The notes under the pieces: generated by a model
The model's database searches: none
Told to the model about the DNA's origin: nothing
The model's input: the letters and a program-made list of their open reading frames with translations, nothing else
Shown here: positions 37,121-45,417 of the stretch, in pieces
How positions within the stretch are numbered: the stretch's first letter is position 1
How the letters are laid out: each line of letters begins with the position of its first letter
Source of the DNA: Halorubrum sp. Hd13
GTDB lineage: Archaea > Halobacteriota > Halobacteria > Halobacteriales > Haloferacaceae
Length of the DNA: 46,531 nucleotides
Direction of reading: 5' to 3'
NCBI RefSeq assembly: GCF_002252755.1
Contig: NZ_NHOY01000061.1
Location: forward strand, 1-46,531
Translations under genes and position numbers: made by a program

Positions 37121-39175
37121 GTGAGCGACGCCGACTCTCCCCTCTCGGAGGACCGCCCGACCGTCGACCGCCCGCTCCGGGTCGACGCCCCGTTCGAGCC
37201 CGCGGGCGACCAGCCCGAGGCGATCGAACAGCTGGTCGAGGGGTACGAGTCGGGCGCCGACAAGCAGACCCTCCTCGGCGTCACCGGCTCCGGGAAGACG
37301 AACACCGTCTCGTGGGTCGCCGAGGAGCTGGACCAGCCGACGCTCGTGTTGGCCCACAACAAGACGCTCGCGGCCCAGCTGTACGAGGAGTTCCGCGAGC
37401 TGTTCCCGGACAACGCCGTCGAGTACTTCGTCTCCTACTACGACTACTACCAGCCGGAGGCGTACGTCGAGCAGACGGACACGTTCATCGACAAGGAGAT
37501 GTCGATAAACGAGGAGATCGACCGCCTCCGCCACTCCGCGACCCGCTCCCTGCTCACCCGCGACGACGTGATCGTCGTCGCCTCGGTCTCGGCCATCTAC
37601 GGGCTCGGCGACCCGCAGAACTACCGCGACATGGCGCTCCGCCTGGAGGTCGGCGAGGAGGTCGGCCGCGAGGAGCTGCTCGCCCGGCTCGTCGACCTGA
37701 ACTACGAGCGCAACGACGTGGACTTCACGCAGGGCACCTTCCGCGTCCGCGGCGACACCGTCGAGATCTACCCGATGTACGGGCGGTACGCGGTCCGGGT
37801 GGAGCTGTGGGGCGACGAGATAGACCGCATGATCAAGGTCGACCCGATGAAAGGCGAGGTCGTGAGCGAGGAGCCCGCGGTCATGCTTCACCCCGCCGAG
37901 CACTACTCGATCCCCGACGACCAGCTGGAGCAGGCGATCGCGGAGATCGAGGACCTGATGGAGAAACGGGTCAGCTACTTCGAGCGGCAGGGCGATCTGG
38001 TCGCCGCCCAGCGCATCGAGGAGCGGACCACCTTCGACATCGAGATGCTCCGGGAGGCGGGCTACTGTTCGGGGATCGAGAACTACTCGGTGCACATGGA
38101 CGACCGGGAGTCGGGCGACGCCCCCTACACCCTCCTCGACTACTTCCCCGACGACTTCCTCACCGTGATCGACGAGTCCCACCAGACGATCCCCCAGATC
38201 AAAGGGCAGTACGAGGGGGACAAGTCCCGGAAGGACTCGCTCGTCGAGAACGGGTTCCGGCTCCCGACCGCCTACGACAACCGTCCGCTCACCTTCGGGG
38301 AGTTCGAGGAGAAGACGGACCGGACCCTCTACGTCTCGGCGACCCCGAGCGACTACGAGCGCGAGACCTCCGACCGCATCGTCGAGCAGATCGTCCGGCC
38401 GACCCATCTCGTCGACCCGAAGGTGGAGGTGACGGGGGCGACCGGGCAGGTCGAGGACCTCCTCGATCGGGTCGACGACCGGATCGAGCGCGACGAGCGC
38501 GTCCTCGTCACCACGCTCACCAAGCGGATGGCCGAGGACCTCACGGAGTACTTCGAGGAGGCCGGCGTCGACGTGGCGTACATGCACGACGAGACGGACA
38601 CCCTCGAGCGCCACGAGATCATCCGCGACCTCCGGCTCGGCAACATCGACGTGCTCGTCGGGATCAACCTGCTCCGCGAGGGGCTCGACATTCCGGAGGT
38701 CTCGCTCGTCGCGATCCTCGACGCCGACCAGGAGGGGTTCCTCCGCTCGACGACGACTCTCGTCCAGACGATGGGGCGGGCCGCCCGCAACGTCAACGGC
38801 GAGGTCGTCCTCTACGCCGACCGGATGACCGACTCGATGGAGGCGGCGATCGAGGAGACCCAGCGCCGCCGCGAGATCCAGCTGGAGTACAACGCCGAGC
38901 ACGGCTACGAGGCGACGACGATCGACAAGCCGGTCGGCGAGACGAACCTCCCGGGGTCGAAGACGGACACCTCGTCGGTCAGCGTCGGCGACGTCGAGAG
39001 CGAAGACGAGGCCGAAGCGCAGATCGAGGCGCTCGAAGACCGGATGGAGGAGGCCGCGAGCAACTTGGAGTTCGAACTCGCCGCGGACATCCGCGACCGG
39101 ATCGCCGAGCTCCGCCGGGCCTTCGAACTCGACGCCGACGACGGAGGCGTGCCCGCGCCGATGGTCGACGAGTAG
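37121..39175 (+). CDS. uvrB: UvrB, excinuclease ABC subunit B
   Basis: Damage-verifying helicase-like subunit of nucleotide excision repair. It has 684 residues. Walker A is GVTGSGKT at 53-60. The beta-hairpin region [11 protein letters not shown] is at 107-117. [35 protein letters not shown] and TMGRAARN are the helicase motifs. The C-terminal UVR (UvrC-binding) domain is at about 635-670. The GTG start [12 protein letters not shown] gives normal length. The gene lies 34 kb from uvrA; uvrC is not in the window. Confidence 0.97.
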   Translation: MSDADSPLSEDRPTVDRPLRVDAPFEPAGDQPEAIEQLVEGYESGADKQTLLGVTGSGKTNTVSWVAEELDQPTLVLAHNKTLAAQLYEEFRELFPDNAVEYFVSYYDYYQPEAYVEQTDTFIDKEMSINEEIDRLRHSATRSLLTRDDVIVVASVSAIYGLGDPQNYRDMALRLEVGEEVGREELLARLVDLNYERNDVDFTQGTFRVRGDTVEIYPMYGRYAVRVELWGDEIDRMIKVDPMKGEVVSEEPAVMLHPAEHYSIPDDQLEQAIAEIEDLMEKRVSYFERQGDLVAAQRIEERTTFDIEMLREAGYCSGIENYSVHMDDRESGDAPYTLLDYFPDDFLTVIDESHQTIPQIKGQYEGDKSRKDSLVENGFRLPTAYDNRPLTFGEFEEKTDRTLYVSATPSDYERETSDRIVEQIVRPTHLVDPKVEVTGATGQVEDLLDRVDDRIERDERVLVTTLTKRMAEDLTEYFEEAGVDVAYMHDETDTLERHEIIRDLRLGNIDVLVGINLLREGLDIPEVSLVAILDADQEGFLRSTTTLVQTMGRAARNVNGEVVLYADRMTDSMEAAIEETQRRREIQLEYNAEHGYEATTIDKPVGETNLPGSKTDTSSVSVGDVESEDEAEAQIEALEDRMEEAASNLEFELAADIRDRIAELRRAFELDADDGGVPAPMVDE

Positions 39176-39350
39176 GCCGGCGCGCCGATCCGTCTCGGTC
39201 GTCCGTCTCGACCGTCTCGCTCGACCCGGCTCGACCGTCCCGCTTCCACGCCCTCGGTTCGACGCCTCCGATCGCCCCGCGTCCGCCCGATTCTCACGCG
39301 CCGAGACGCGCGACGACGGGGTTTTATCCCCGACCGTCAGAGCCCGTCAC

Positions 39351-39881
39351 ATGCACCGCCGCGCGGTCGTCGTCGGCGCCCTCACCGCCGCCACGGCGGG
39401 GTGCGTCGACCGCCTCCACGACCTCGCGGCGTCGACGCCCCGCGACCTCGGCGTCCGGAGCCGCTCCATCGACGGGAACCCGCTGGTCGACGGACAGAGC
39501 GTCCTCGACCGTCCCGCGGAGATCATCACCCACGCCGCCTCCTTCCGATCGAGCGCGGAGGCGAGGAGCGCGCTCCGTCCCGACGCGACCGAGACGCGAG
39601 CGTTCGTCGACGCGACCGCCTTCGTCGACGACGACGGGGAGGCCGTGCTCGTCGTCGCCCAGCGGCTCACGGCGCCGGCCGTCGCGCTCCGACTCGGTGC
39701 GATCAGCCGCATCGGCGACCGCTCGCTCCGGATCGCCGTCGACCGAGTCGGCGTCCGCGGCGACGTCGACACCGACGACCCGGTCGTCAAGACCCTCCTG
39801 ATCCGACTGACGGACGAGCGGGGACCGCCCGAGCGCGTCGTCGTCTCGATCGACGGCGACCGCGCCGGCGTGACCGTGTAG
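39351..39881 (+). CDS. Putative lipoprotein with Tat-type signal
   Basis: 176 residues. The start MHRRAVVVGALTAATAGC has a twin arginine followed by a hydrophobic stretch and a lipobox ending in Cys18, so it is probably exported by Tat and lipid-anchored. The remainder is a soluble Asp/Arg/Val-rich domain with no recognised family. A ttttatccc TATA-like element lies 26 bases before the ATG. Function unknown. Confidence 0.75.
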   Translation: MHRRAVVVGALTAATAGCVDRLHDLAASTPRDLGVRSRSIDGNPLVDGQSVLDRPAEIITHAASFRSSAEARSALRPDATETRAFVDATAFVDDDGEAVLVVAQRLTAPAVALRLGAISRIGDRSLRIAVDRVGVRGDVDTDDPVVKTLLIRLTDERGPPERVVVSIDGDRAGVTV

Positions 39882-40005
39882 GGCCCCGCCGCGGGCGACG
39901 CGTTCAGATCGCGCGCCGCCGACCCGCGTCGCGCCCCTCGCATCCCGGCACCGATCCCGTCTCAGTCCCGCGATCGTTTTGTGTCCCGGCGGCGTTCCCG
40001 TCGGT

Positions 40006-40605
40006 ATGACAGCTCTCCGCCGCCGCCTCCTCGGACTCGTCCTGCTCGCGGTCGCCGGCGCCGCGTTCGCGGGCGCCGCCACCGTCGCGCCCGCGGTCGT
40101 CCCCGGATCGGCGACCGCGTCCGGCACCCCAGACTTCGTCGTGCCGTCCCCGGTCTCGCTGTTGGTCGCGCCCGCGCTCCTCGCGGCCGGGTCGGTACTG
40201 GTGGTCTCCGGCGGGGCCGCGCTCGTCGACGCCGACCTCTCCGCGCGGACCGCCCTCCTCGCGCCCGCGCTCGGTGCCGTCGGCGCGCTCGCGCTCGGCG
40301 CGGGGATCGGTGCGGGCTTCGGGGCGTCCCTCGCCGCGTTTGGCCTTCCGGAGTCGCTCGCGGCGCTGCGCTCCGGTCCGCCCGCCGCGGTCGCGGCCGG
40401 CGCCGTCGTCGGCGGGGCGGTGGCGCCCGTCGTGCGCGCGTCGACCACGGAGGACACGGTCGCGCTGCTCGTCGCCGCGGTCCTGCTGCTCGCCTCGGTC
40501 GTCGCCGTCCCCGGCTCGGTGCTCGCTCTCGTCGCCGGGGGCGTCGCCGGCGTCCTCGCGGTGGGCGCGCTCTGGGCGGTCGATCCGGCGAACTGGCGCC
40601 CCTGA
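40006..40605 (+). CDS. Membrane protein with several Ala/Val/Leu-rich segments
   Basis: 199 residues, very Ala/Gly/Val-rich. About five hydrophobic segments are visible (roughly 9-32, 52-76, 85-115, 125-143 and 152-185); the first could be a signal-anchor. Nearly no charged residues lie between the later segments. The start MTALRRRLLG is chosen because gttttgtg lies about 28 bases upstream. Product is not recognised; a haloarchaeal hypothetical. Confidence 0.65.
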   Translation: MTALRRRLLGLVLLAVAGAAFAGAATVAPAVVPGSATASGTPDFVVPSPVSLLVAPALLAAGSVLVVSGGAALVDADLSARTALLAPALGAVGALALGAGIGAGFGASLAAFGLPESLAALRSGPPAAVAAGAVVGGAVAPVVRASTTEDTVALLVAAVLLLASVVAVPGSVLALVAGGVAGVLAVGALWAVDPANWRP

Positions 40606-40637
40606 CGGCCCGGATTCGTTCGAGGCCGACTCCGACC

Positions 40638-40755
40638 CTAGTTCCCCGGGCGCTCGCTCTCGGCCTCCAGCTCGACGTCGCGGTCGGCCTCGCAGGTCTC
40701 CTCCTCCTGCGGGGTGAGGTCGACGTCGTCCGAGTCTCACGTCTCGTCGGTCTCT
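40638..40755 (-). pseudogene. Decayed duplicate of the 3' end of the SPFH gene (copy 1)
   Basis: The minus strand here encodes, with one internal stop, TDET*DSDDVDLTPQEEE, then CEADRDVELEAESERPG and a stop. The intact gene at 44045 ends TDETRDADTARDVDLARQE, then READRDVELEAESERPG and a stop. The first 85 bases align at roughly 85-90 % by eye, starting at ccccgggcgctcgctctcgg. The fragment has no start and an early stop, so it is a remnant. It marks one border of the nrd island. Confidence 0.8.
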
Positions 40756-41141
40756 CGCTCGCGTCCGGCTCCGGGTTCGCGCTCCTCGGCGGAGTCATCG
40801 CGATTGGACTACGCGGGTGCTTGACGCCGCCAGTTGGGCACTGTAGCGACCACCCGTAACCGGAGATTACCGCTCAGTCCCCGTCTCGGCACCGCCCATT
40901 CGTGGATCGGAGGAACGACTCCGCCCTCCTAGTGTGAAAGTGAGCTTGTTATACTACAATTTTGTTGGTAATACTTATACCGGTGGAGTCTGTGTGGTCC
41001 GATACGGTTCACACGGCTACACTCACGTCACGCTGTAAGACCGTCTCCCGAGCGACACGACTGCGGTCGGACTCACCAGACTGATGCTAGACAGTGGCAG
41101 AGGCAATCCAACGCAATCGGTCACGTTTGAGATGACCAACG
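40756..41141. other. Non-coding region upstream of nrdB
   Basis: Left part degenerates from the SPFH remnant. From about 40930 it becomes A/T-rich and carries the nrd promoter. The 160 bases between the likely transcription start and the nrdB ATG hold no reliable frame. Confidence 0.5.
40932..40981 (+). promoter_or_regulatory. nrdB: Probable promoter of nrdBA with a GTGAAAGTGA element
   Basis: The sequence gtgtgaaagtgagc (40932-40945) shares tgaaagtga with the radA element read on the opposite strand. An acttatacc TATA-like box follows at 40973-40981. Spacing and orientation differ from radA and orc1/cdc6, so membership in the same regulon is only possible. A second weak A/T element (gttatactac) lies between. 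Confidence 0.4.
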
Positions 41142-42170
41142 ATGAGTGAAAGCGAAAACGCAAACACGAACGCGAGTACAGGCGCAGACATAGAGACGGA
41201 CATCTTCTCGGAGAGAAAACAGCTGAAGCCCTACGAGTACAGCGAGTTTCTCGACTACGTCGAGGCGATCCGGAACAGCTACTGGGTACACACGGAGTTT
41301 AATTTCGACGGAGATGTCCAAGACTTCAGGGTCAACACGACTCCTGCTGAGCAGACCGTTATCAAGCGGACGATGTTGGCTATCGCGCAGATCGAGGTGC
41401 AAGTGAAGACGTTTTGGTCGGATATCTACGAGGAGATGCCCAAAGCCGAGGTCGGGAACGTGGGTATGACCTTTGCGGAAAGCGAGGTGCGGCACATGGA
41501 CGCCTACAGTCACCTACTCGACGTCTTAGGAATCACGGACGATTTCGAGCAGGTAACTGAGGAGCCGGCGATCAAAGAGCGGATCGAGTATCTCGATGAG
41601 TATCTGGAGAAGAGCGAGAGCGACGACGAACGGGAGTACGTGATGAGCATCCTGCTGTTCAGTACGTTCGTCGAACACGTCTCGCTATTCAGCCAGTTCC
41701 TCATAATGACGAGCTTCGACAAGCACGAAAAGAAGTTCACGGGGATAGCGAACGCCGTCGAAGCAACCAGCAAAGAGGAGCAGATTCACGGTCTGTTCGG
41801 GATTGAGCTGGTGGAGACGATCAGCGAGGAGAACCCGGACCTCTTCGATGACGACTTCGAGGAGGACGTCCAAGAGGCCTGTCGGCAGGCCTACGAGGCA
41901 GAGCTGGAGATTCTGAATTGGATATTCGCTGACGGCGAGCTGGAGTTCCTTCCTCGAGCGCACGTCGACGCGTTTCTGCGAGACCGGTTCAATCAGAGTC
42001 TAGAAACCGTCGGCGTGGAACCGATATTCGAGACGGACGACGACCTGCTTGAGGAGACGCGCTGGTTCGACGAGGACATTATGATGACCAAGGACAACGA
42101 CTTCTTCAGCAAGCGGTCGACCACGTACAACAAACACACGCAGAGCGTTACCGCCGAGGACATGTTCTAA
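41142..42170 (+). CDS. nrdB: Class I ribonucleotide reductase beta subunit
   Basis: Oxygen-dependent di-metal protein that makes the tyrosyl radical for deoxynucleotide synthesis. It has 342 residues. Metal ligands are visible as E85, E115, H118, E178, E213 and H216; the radical tyrosine is Y122 (block ESEVRHMDAYSHL). Base composition and codon choice (AGA, ATA, AGC, TTT-type codons) differ from the neighbours, and the protein has more Phe, Asn and Ile. nrdA begins two bases after the stop. Haloarchaea usually carry a B12-dependent class II enzyme; this set looks acquired, perhaps from a virus or plasmid (inferred). Confidence 0.95.
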   Translation: MSESENANTNASTGADIETDIFSERKQLKPYEYSEFLDYVEAIRNSYWVHTEFNFDGDVQDFRVNTTPAEQTVIKRTMLAIAQIEVQVKTFWSDIYEEMPKAEVGNVGMTFAESEVRHMDAYSHLLDVLGITDDFEQVTEEPAIKERIEYLDEYLEKSESDDEREYVMSILLFSTFVEHVSLFSQFLIMTSFDKHEKKFTGIANAVEATSKEEQIHGLFGIELVETISEENPDLFDDDFEEDVQEACRQAYEAELEILNWIFADGELEFLPRAHVDAFLRDRFNQSLETVGVEPIFETDDDLLEETRWFDEDIMMTKDNDFFSKRSTTYNKHTQSVTAEDMF

Positions 42171-42172
42171 CA

Positions 42173-43861
42173 ATGGCACAAACAGAACTCGAAAGCGTTG
42201 AGCAACAGCATACGGAACCGTTCTACTGGCTGAACGAGGACAGTAGGGAGTTTCTCAGAGAGGGGTACCTGATCGAGGGCGTCGAAGCGGAAGAGAGAGT
42301 CAGACAGATAGCGGAGCGCGCCGAAGAGATCCTCGGTGAGGAGGGCTTCGCGGACAAGTTTTACGAGTACATGAGTCGGGGCTTCTATAGTCTCGCGAGC
42401 CCGGTGTGGTCCAACTTCGGACTGGACAGAGGCCTTCCTATCAGTTGCTTCGGCAGCTACATGGAGGATAGCATCGAGAGCATTCTCTACACCCAAGCCG
42501 AGGTGGGTGAGATGACCAAGCAGGGCGGCGGCACGAGCGGGTACTTCGGTGAGCTGCGGCCGCGAGGCAGTCCGATAACGAACAACGGCAAGAGCAACGG
42601 GAGTTACAGCTTCACAGAGCTGTTCGATACGATCATCAACGTCATCAGCCAGGGCGAAACCCGGCGGGGGCAGTTCGCCGGCTACATCGACGTCGAACAC
42701 GACGACCTGGAAGAATGGCTTAACATCAAAACCGAAGGGGACCCAGTACAGGACATCTACTACGGAGTCATCATCGGTGACGACTGGTTTCAGGCGATGA
42801 TTGACGGCGATGAAGAGAAGCGAGAGACTTGGGCGGACATTATCGAGACCCGGATCAATATCGGCGTTCCGTATATAATCTTCCGGGGGAACATGAACGA
42901 GGGGAAGCCACAGGTCTACAAGGACAAGGATTACCAGATAAACGCGTCCAACCTGTGTACCGAGATAGCGCTGCCGGCCACGGCGGACGAGAGCTTCGTC
43001 TGCTGTCTCTCAAGTATGAACGCTCTCCACTACGACGAATGGAAGGATACCGATGCAGTGGAGACTCTGACGCGATTCCTGGACGCGGTGATGGAGGAAT
43101 TCATCCAGCGCACGGAGGGAGTACAGTTCATGGAGCGGGCCGTGCGGTTCGCGAAGAGACACAGAGCGATAGGGATCGGCGTCCTCGGGTGGCACAGCTA
43201 CCTCCAGAGCAACATGATCCCCTTCGACAGCATGGAGGCGATGGAGAAGAACGGGGAGATCTTCCGGACCATCAAAGAGCGGAGCTACGAGGCGAGTGAA
43301 GCGCTTGCGGATGAGTTCGGGGAGCCGGAGGTTCTCGAGGGCTACGGCAGGCGGAACACGACGACGATGAGCGTGGCTCCGACGAAATCGAGCAGCGTCA
43401 TTCTGGGTCAGGTCAGTCCGAGCATCGAGCCGCTGAAATCGAACTACTTCGTGCGAGACGGTGCGAAGCTAAAGTCGACGCAAAAAAACAGATTCCTTCA
43501 GGCGATACTGGCGGAGCGGGGCAGAGACACCCGCGAAGTCTGGGACAGCATCGCCAATAAGGACGGGAGCGTTCGACATCTCGAGTGTCTGACGGACGAA
43601 GAGAAAGAGGTGTTCAAGACCTTCGCCGAGATACCGCAGATGGCGATCATCAATCAGGCGGCACAGAGACAGAAACACATAGACCAAGCACAGAGCGTGA
43701 ACATCTCGATCGATCCGAGTGAAGTGAGCGTCAAGGAGATCAATCAGCTCTACATAGAAGCTTGGAAAAAAGGGGTCAAGAGCCTCTACTATCAGCACAG
43801 CGTGAATGCCGCACAGAAATTCAGTCGAGATATTCTCGAGTGTAGAGCCTGTGAAAGCTGA
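42173..43861 (+). CDS. nrdA: Class I ribonucleotide reductase alpha subunit without ATP cone
   Basis: Catalytic subunit. It has 562 residues, about 200 fewer than E. coli NrdA because the N-terminal ATP-cone domain is absent; dATP feedback at that site is therefore not expected. Active-site residues are present: C92 (LPISCFGSY), N260-x-C262-x-E264 (NLCTEIALP), C277/C278 (VCCLSSMN), the radical-transfer pair Y539-Y540 and the C-terminal CRAC pair C557/C560. It lies two bases after nrdB and shares its atypical composition. No thioredoxin or glutaredoxin gene is adjacent. Confidence 0.95.
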   Translation: MAQTELESVEQQHTEPFYWLNEDSREFLREGYLIEGVEAEERVRQIAERAEEILGEEGFADKFYEYMSRGFYSLASPVWSNFGLDRGLPISCFGSYMEDSIESILYTQAEVGEMTKQGGGTSGYFGELRPRGSPITNNGKSNGSYSFTELFDTIINVISQGETRRGQFAGYIDVEHDDLEEWLNIKTEGDPVQDIYYGVIIGDDWFQAMIDGDEEKRETWADIIETRINIGVPYIIFRGNMNEGKPQVYKDKDYQINASNLCTEIALPATADESFVCCLSSMNALHYDEWKDTDAVETLTRFLDAVMEEFIQRTEGVQFMERAVRFAKRHRAIGIGVLGWHSYLQSNMIPFDSMEAMEKNGEIFRTIKERSYEASEALADEFGEPEVLEGYGRRNTTTMSVAPTKSSSVILGQVSPSIEPLKSNYFVRDGAKLKSTQKNRFLQAILAERGRDTREVWDSIANKDGSVRHLECLTDEEKEVFKTFAEIPQMAIINQAAQRQKHIDQAQSVNISIDPSEVSVKEINQLYIEAWKKGVKSLYYQHSVNAAQKFSRDILECRACES

Positions 43862-43890
43862 TCGCTACTCGTGGCGGCTCGCCTACCGTC

Positions 43891-44000
43891 TCAGTCACTC
43901 CCAGACTCCGACTCCAGATCGATGTCCCGGTCCGCCTCGAGGTGGGCGTCTTCGGCTCTGGGAACGTCAGCGACCCGTGCGGCGGCGCGATCGTGGTTCC
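43891..44000 (-). pseudogene. Diverged duplicate of the SPFH C-terminal tail (copy 2)
   Basis: On the minus strand the last codons read ADVPRAEDAHLEADRDIDL then ESESGSD and a stop. They align with VDLARQEGETREADRDVEL, ESERPGT of the intact gene, which begins only 45 bases further on. The stretch has no start of its own and is more diverged than copy 1. It lies between the nrdA stop and the SPFH stop. Confidence 0.6.
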
Positions 44001-44044
44001 GGCGAGCTTCTCTGTCGACGACGTGCGGCAGCCGCGAGTCGGGC

Positions 44045-45274
44045 TTACGTCCCCGGGCGCTCGCTCTCGGCCTCCAGCTCGACATCCCGGTCGGCCTCGC
44101 GGGTCTCTCCCTCCTGACGGGCGAGGTCGACGTCGCGGGCCGTGTCCGCGTCGCGGGTCTCGTCGGTCCGTAGATCGCTGTCGGCGACGGTGTCGAGTTG
44201 TTCGAGGGCGCTCTCGATGTCCTCCAAGCCGAGCATCTTCTCCGTCTCCTCGTCGAACTCCTTGCTCTCTAACCCCTCCATCTGCTGGACGTCGGAGCCG
44301 GAGAGCGCCTTGCCGTAGCGGCCGACGAGGCTGGTGAGCTCCTGCGGGAGGACGAACGTCGTCGATTCGCCCTTGCCGATCTCTTCGAGCGTCTCCATCC
44401 CGCGCTCGATGATGGCGCGCTCGCCCATCGACTCCGCGGACCGCGCCCGGAGGACCGTCGAGATCGCGTCCCCCTGCGCCTCGAGGATCTGGCTCTGCTT
44501 TTCCCCCTGCGCCCGGATGATGTTCGACTGCTTGTCACCCTCGGCCTGCTCGACCGCCGAGCGGCGTTCCCCCTGCGCCTCGAGGATCATCGCGCGGCGG
44601 CGGCGCTCGGCACCGGTCTGTTGTTCCATCGCCCGCTGGACCTCCTGCGAGGGGCTCACTTCGCGGACCTCGACGGCCTCGACGCGGATCCCCCACTCGT
44701 CGGTCGGCTCGTCTAACTCCTCGTTGATGCGGTCGTTGATCTGGTCGCGACGGGAGAGCGTGTCGTCGAGCTCCATGTCGCCGAGGACGGCCCGGAGCGT
44801 GGTCTGCGCGAGGTTCGAGACCGCCTTCTTGTAGTCGTCCACCTCGAGGAACGCCTTCTTCGCGTCCATCACCTTGATGTAGACGACCGCGTCCGCCGTC
44901 ACCGGCGAGTTGTCCCGCGTGATCGCCTCCTGCTGCGGGACGTCGAGCGTCTGCGTCCGCATGTCGAACGCGTACGTCCGGGAGACGAACGGCGGAATGA
45001 GGTGGACGCCCGGCTGGAGGAGCTTCCGGTACTCGCCGAACACCGTGAGCGCCTCCTTTTCGTAGGCGTCGACGATCTCGACCGCGCTGACGACCGTGAC
45101 CGCCGCCAGCAACACCGCGAGCGCTCCGACGCCGAAGACGAGGCTCTGGCTGAGGAGGGCGAAACCGACGAGGAGGGCGGCGCCGAGCGCCGTGTACTGC
45201 CAGACGGCGTCCGGGATACCGCCGACCGCGTCCTCTAGCTCGAGGGTCTCGCCGCGCGGACCTTGGGTTCCCAT
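44045..45274 (-). CDS. SPFH-domain (stomatin/prohibitin-like) membrane protein
   Basis: 409 residues. Two hydrophobic segments at about 27-43 and 46-68 anchor the protein. The SPFH domain follows (YEKEALTVFGEYRKLLQPGVH, then TRDNSPVTADAVVYIKV), then a long charged coiled coil with AQGERRSAVEQAEGDKQSN and EAQGDAISTVLRARS. The last 90 residues are an acidic disordered tail, the segment duplicated beside the nrd island. Stomatin-like proteins organise membrane microdomains and regulate proteases; no nfeD or clpP-class protease gene is adjacent in the window. The ATG has a ccgttaac TATA-like box 27 bases upstream. Confidence 0.93.
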   Translation of the reverse strand: MGTQGPRGETLELEDAVGGIPDAVWQYTALGAALLVGFALLSQSLVFGVGALAVLLAAVTVVSAVEIVDAYEKEALTVFGEYRKLLQPGVHLIPPFVSRTYAFDMRTQTLDVPQQEAITRDNSPVTADAVVYIKVMDAKKAFLEVDDYKKAVSNLAQTTLRAVLGDMELDDTLSRRDQINDRINEELDEPTDEWGIRVEAVEVREVSPSQEVQRAMEQQTGAERRRRAMILEAQGERRSAVEQAEGDKQSNIIRAQGEKQSQILEAQGDAISTVLRARSAESMGERAIIERGMETLEEIGKGESTTFVLPQELTSLVGRYGKALSGSDVQQMEGLESKEFDEETEKMLGLEDIESALEQLDTVADSDLRTDETRDADTARDVDLARQEGETREADRDVELEAESERPGT

Positions 45275-45297
45275 AACTTGAGTTACGGTTCGACGCT

Positions 45298-45395
45298 GTT
45301 AACGGTTCGCACGAGTCGGGCGCGGCAGCGGTGCCACGCCACGATGCCGTCTCCGAGAAACCGGTAACGCCGGCAACTGCGGGCGCAGTTAAATA
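45298..45395. promoter_or_regulatory. Divergent promoters of the SPFH gene and metY
   Basis: Two TATA-like elements face apart: gttaacgg at 45298-45305 serves the minus-strand SPFH gene and gttaaata at 45388-45395 serves metY. Each is centred about 27 bases before its start codon. Between them lies gaaaccggtaacgccggcaac without a clear operator. Confidence 0.55.
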
Positions 45396-45417
45396 CGTGG
45401 CGGGCCCACGTCGATCC

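Noticed and set aside
39979-40005. Upstream extension of the 199-residue membrane protein
   Set aside because: The extra nine codons overlap the TATA-like element, so they would not be transcribed from it.
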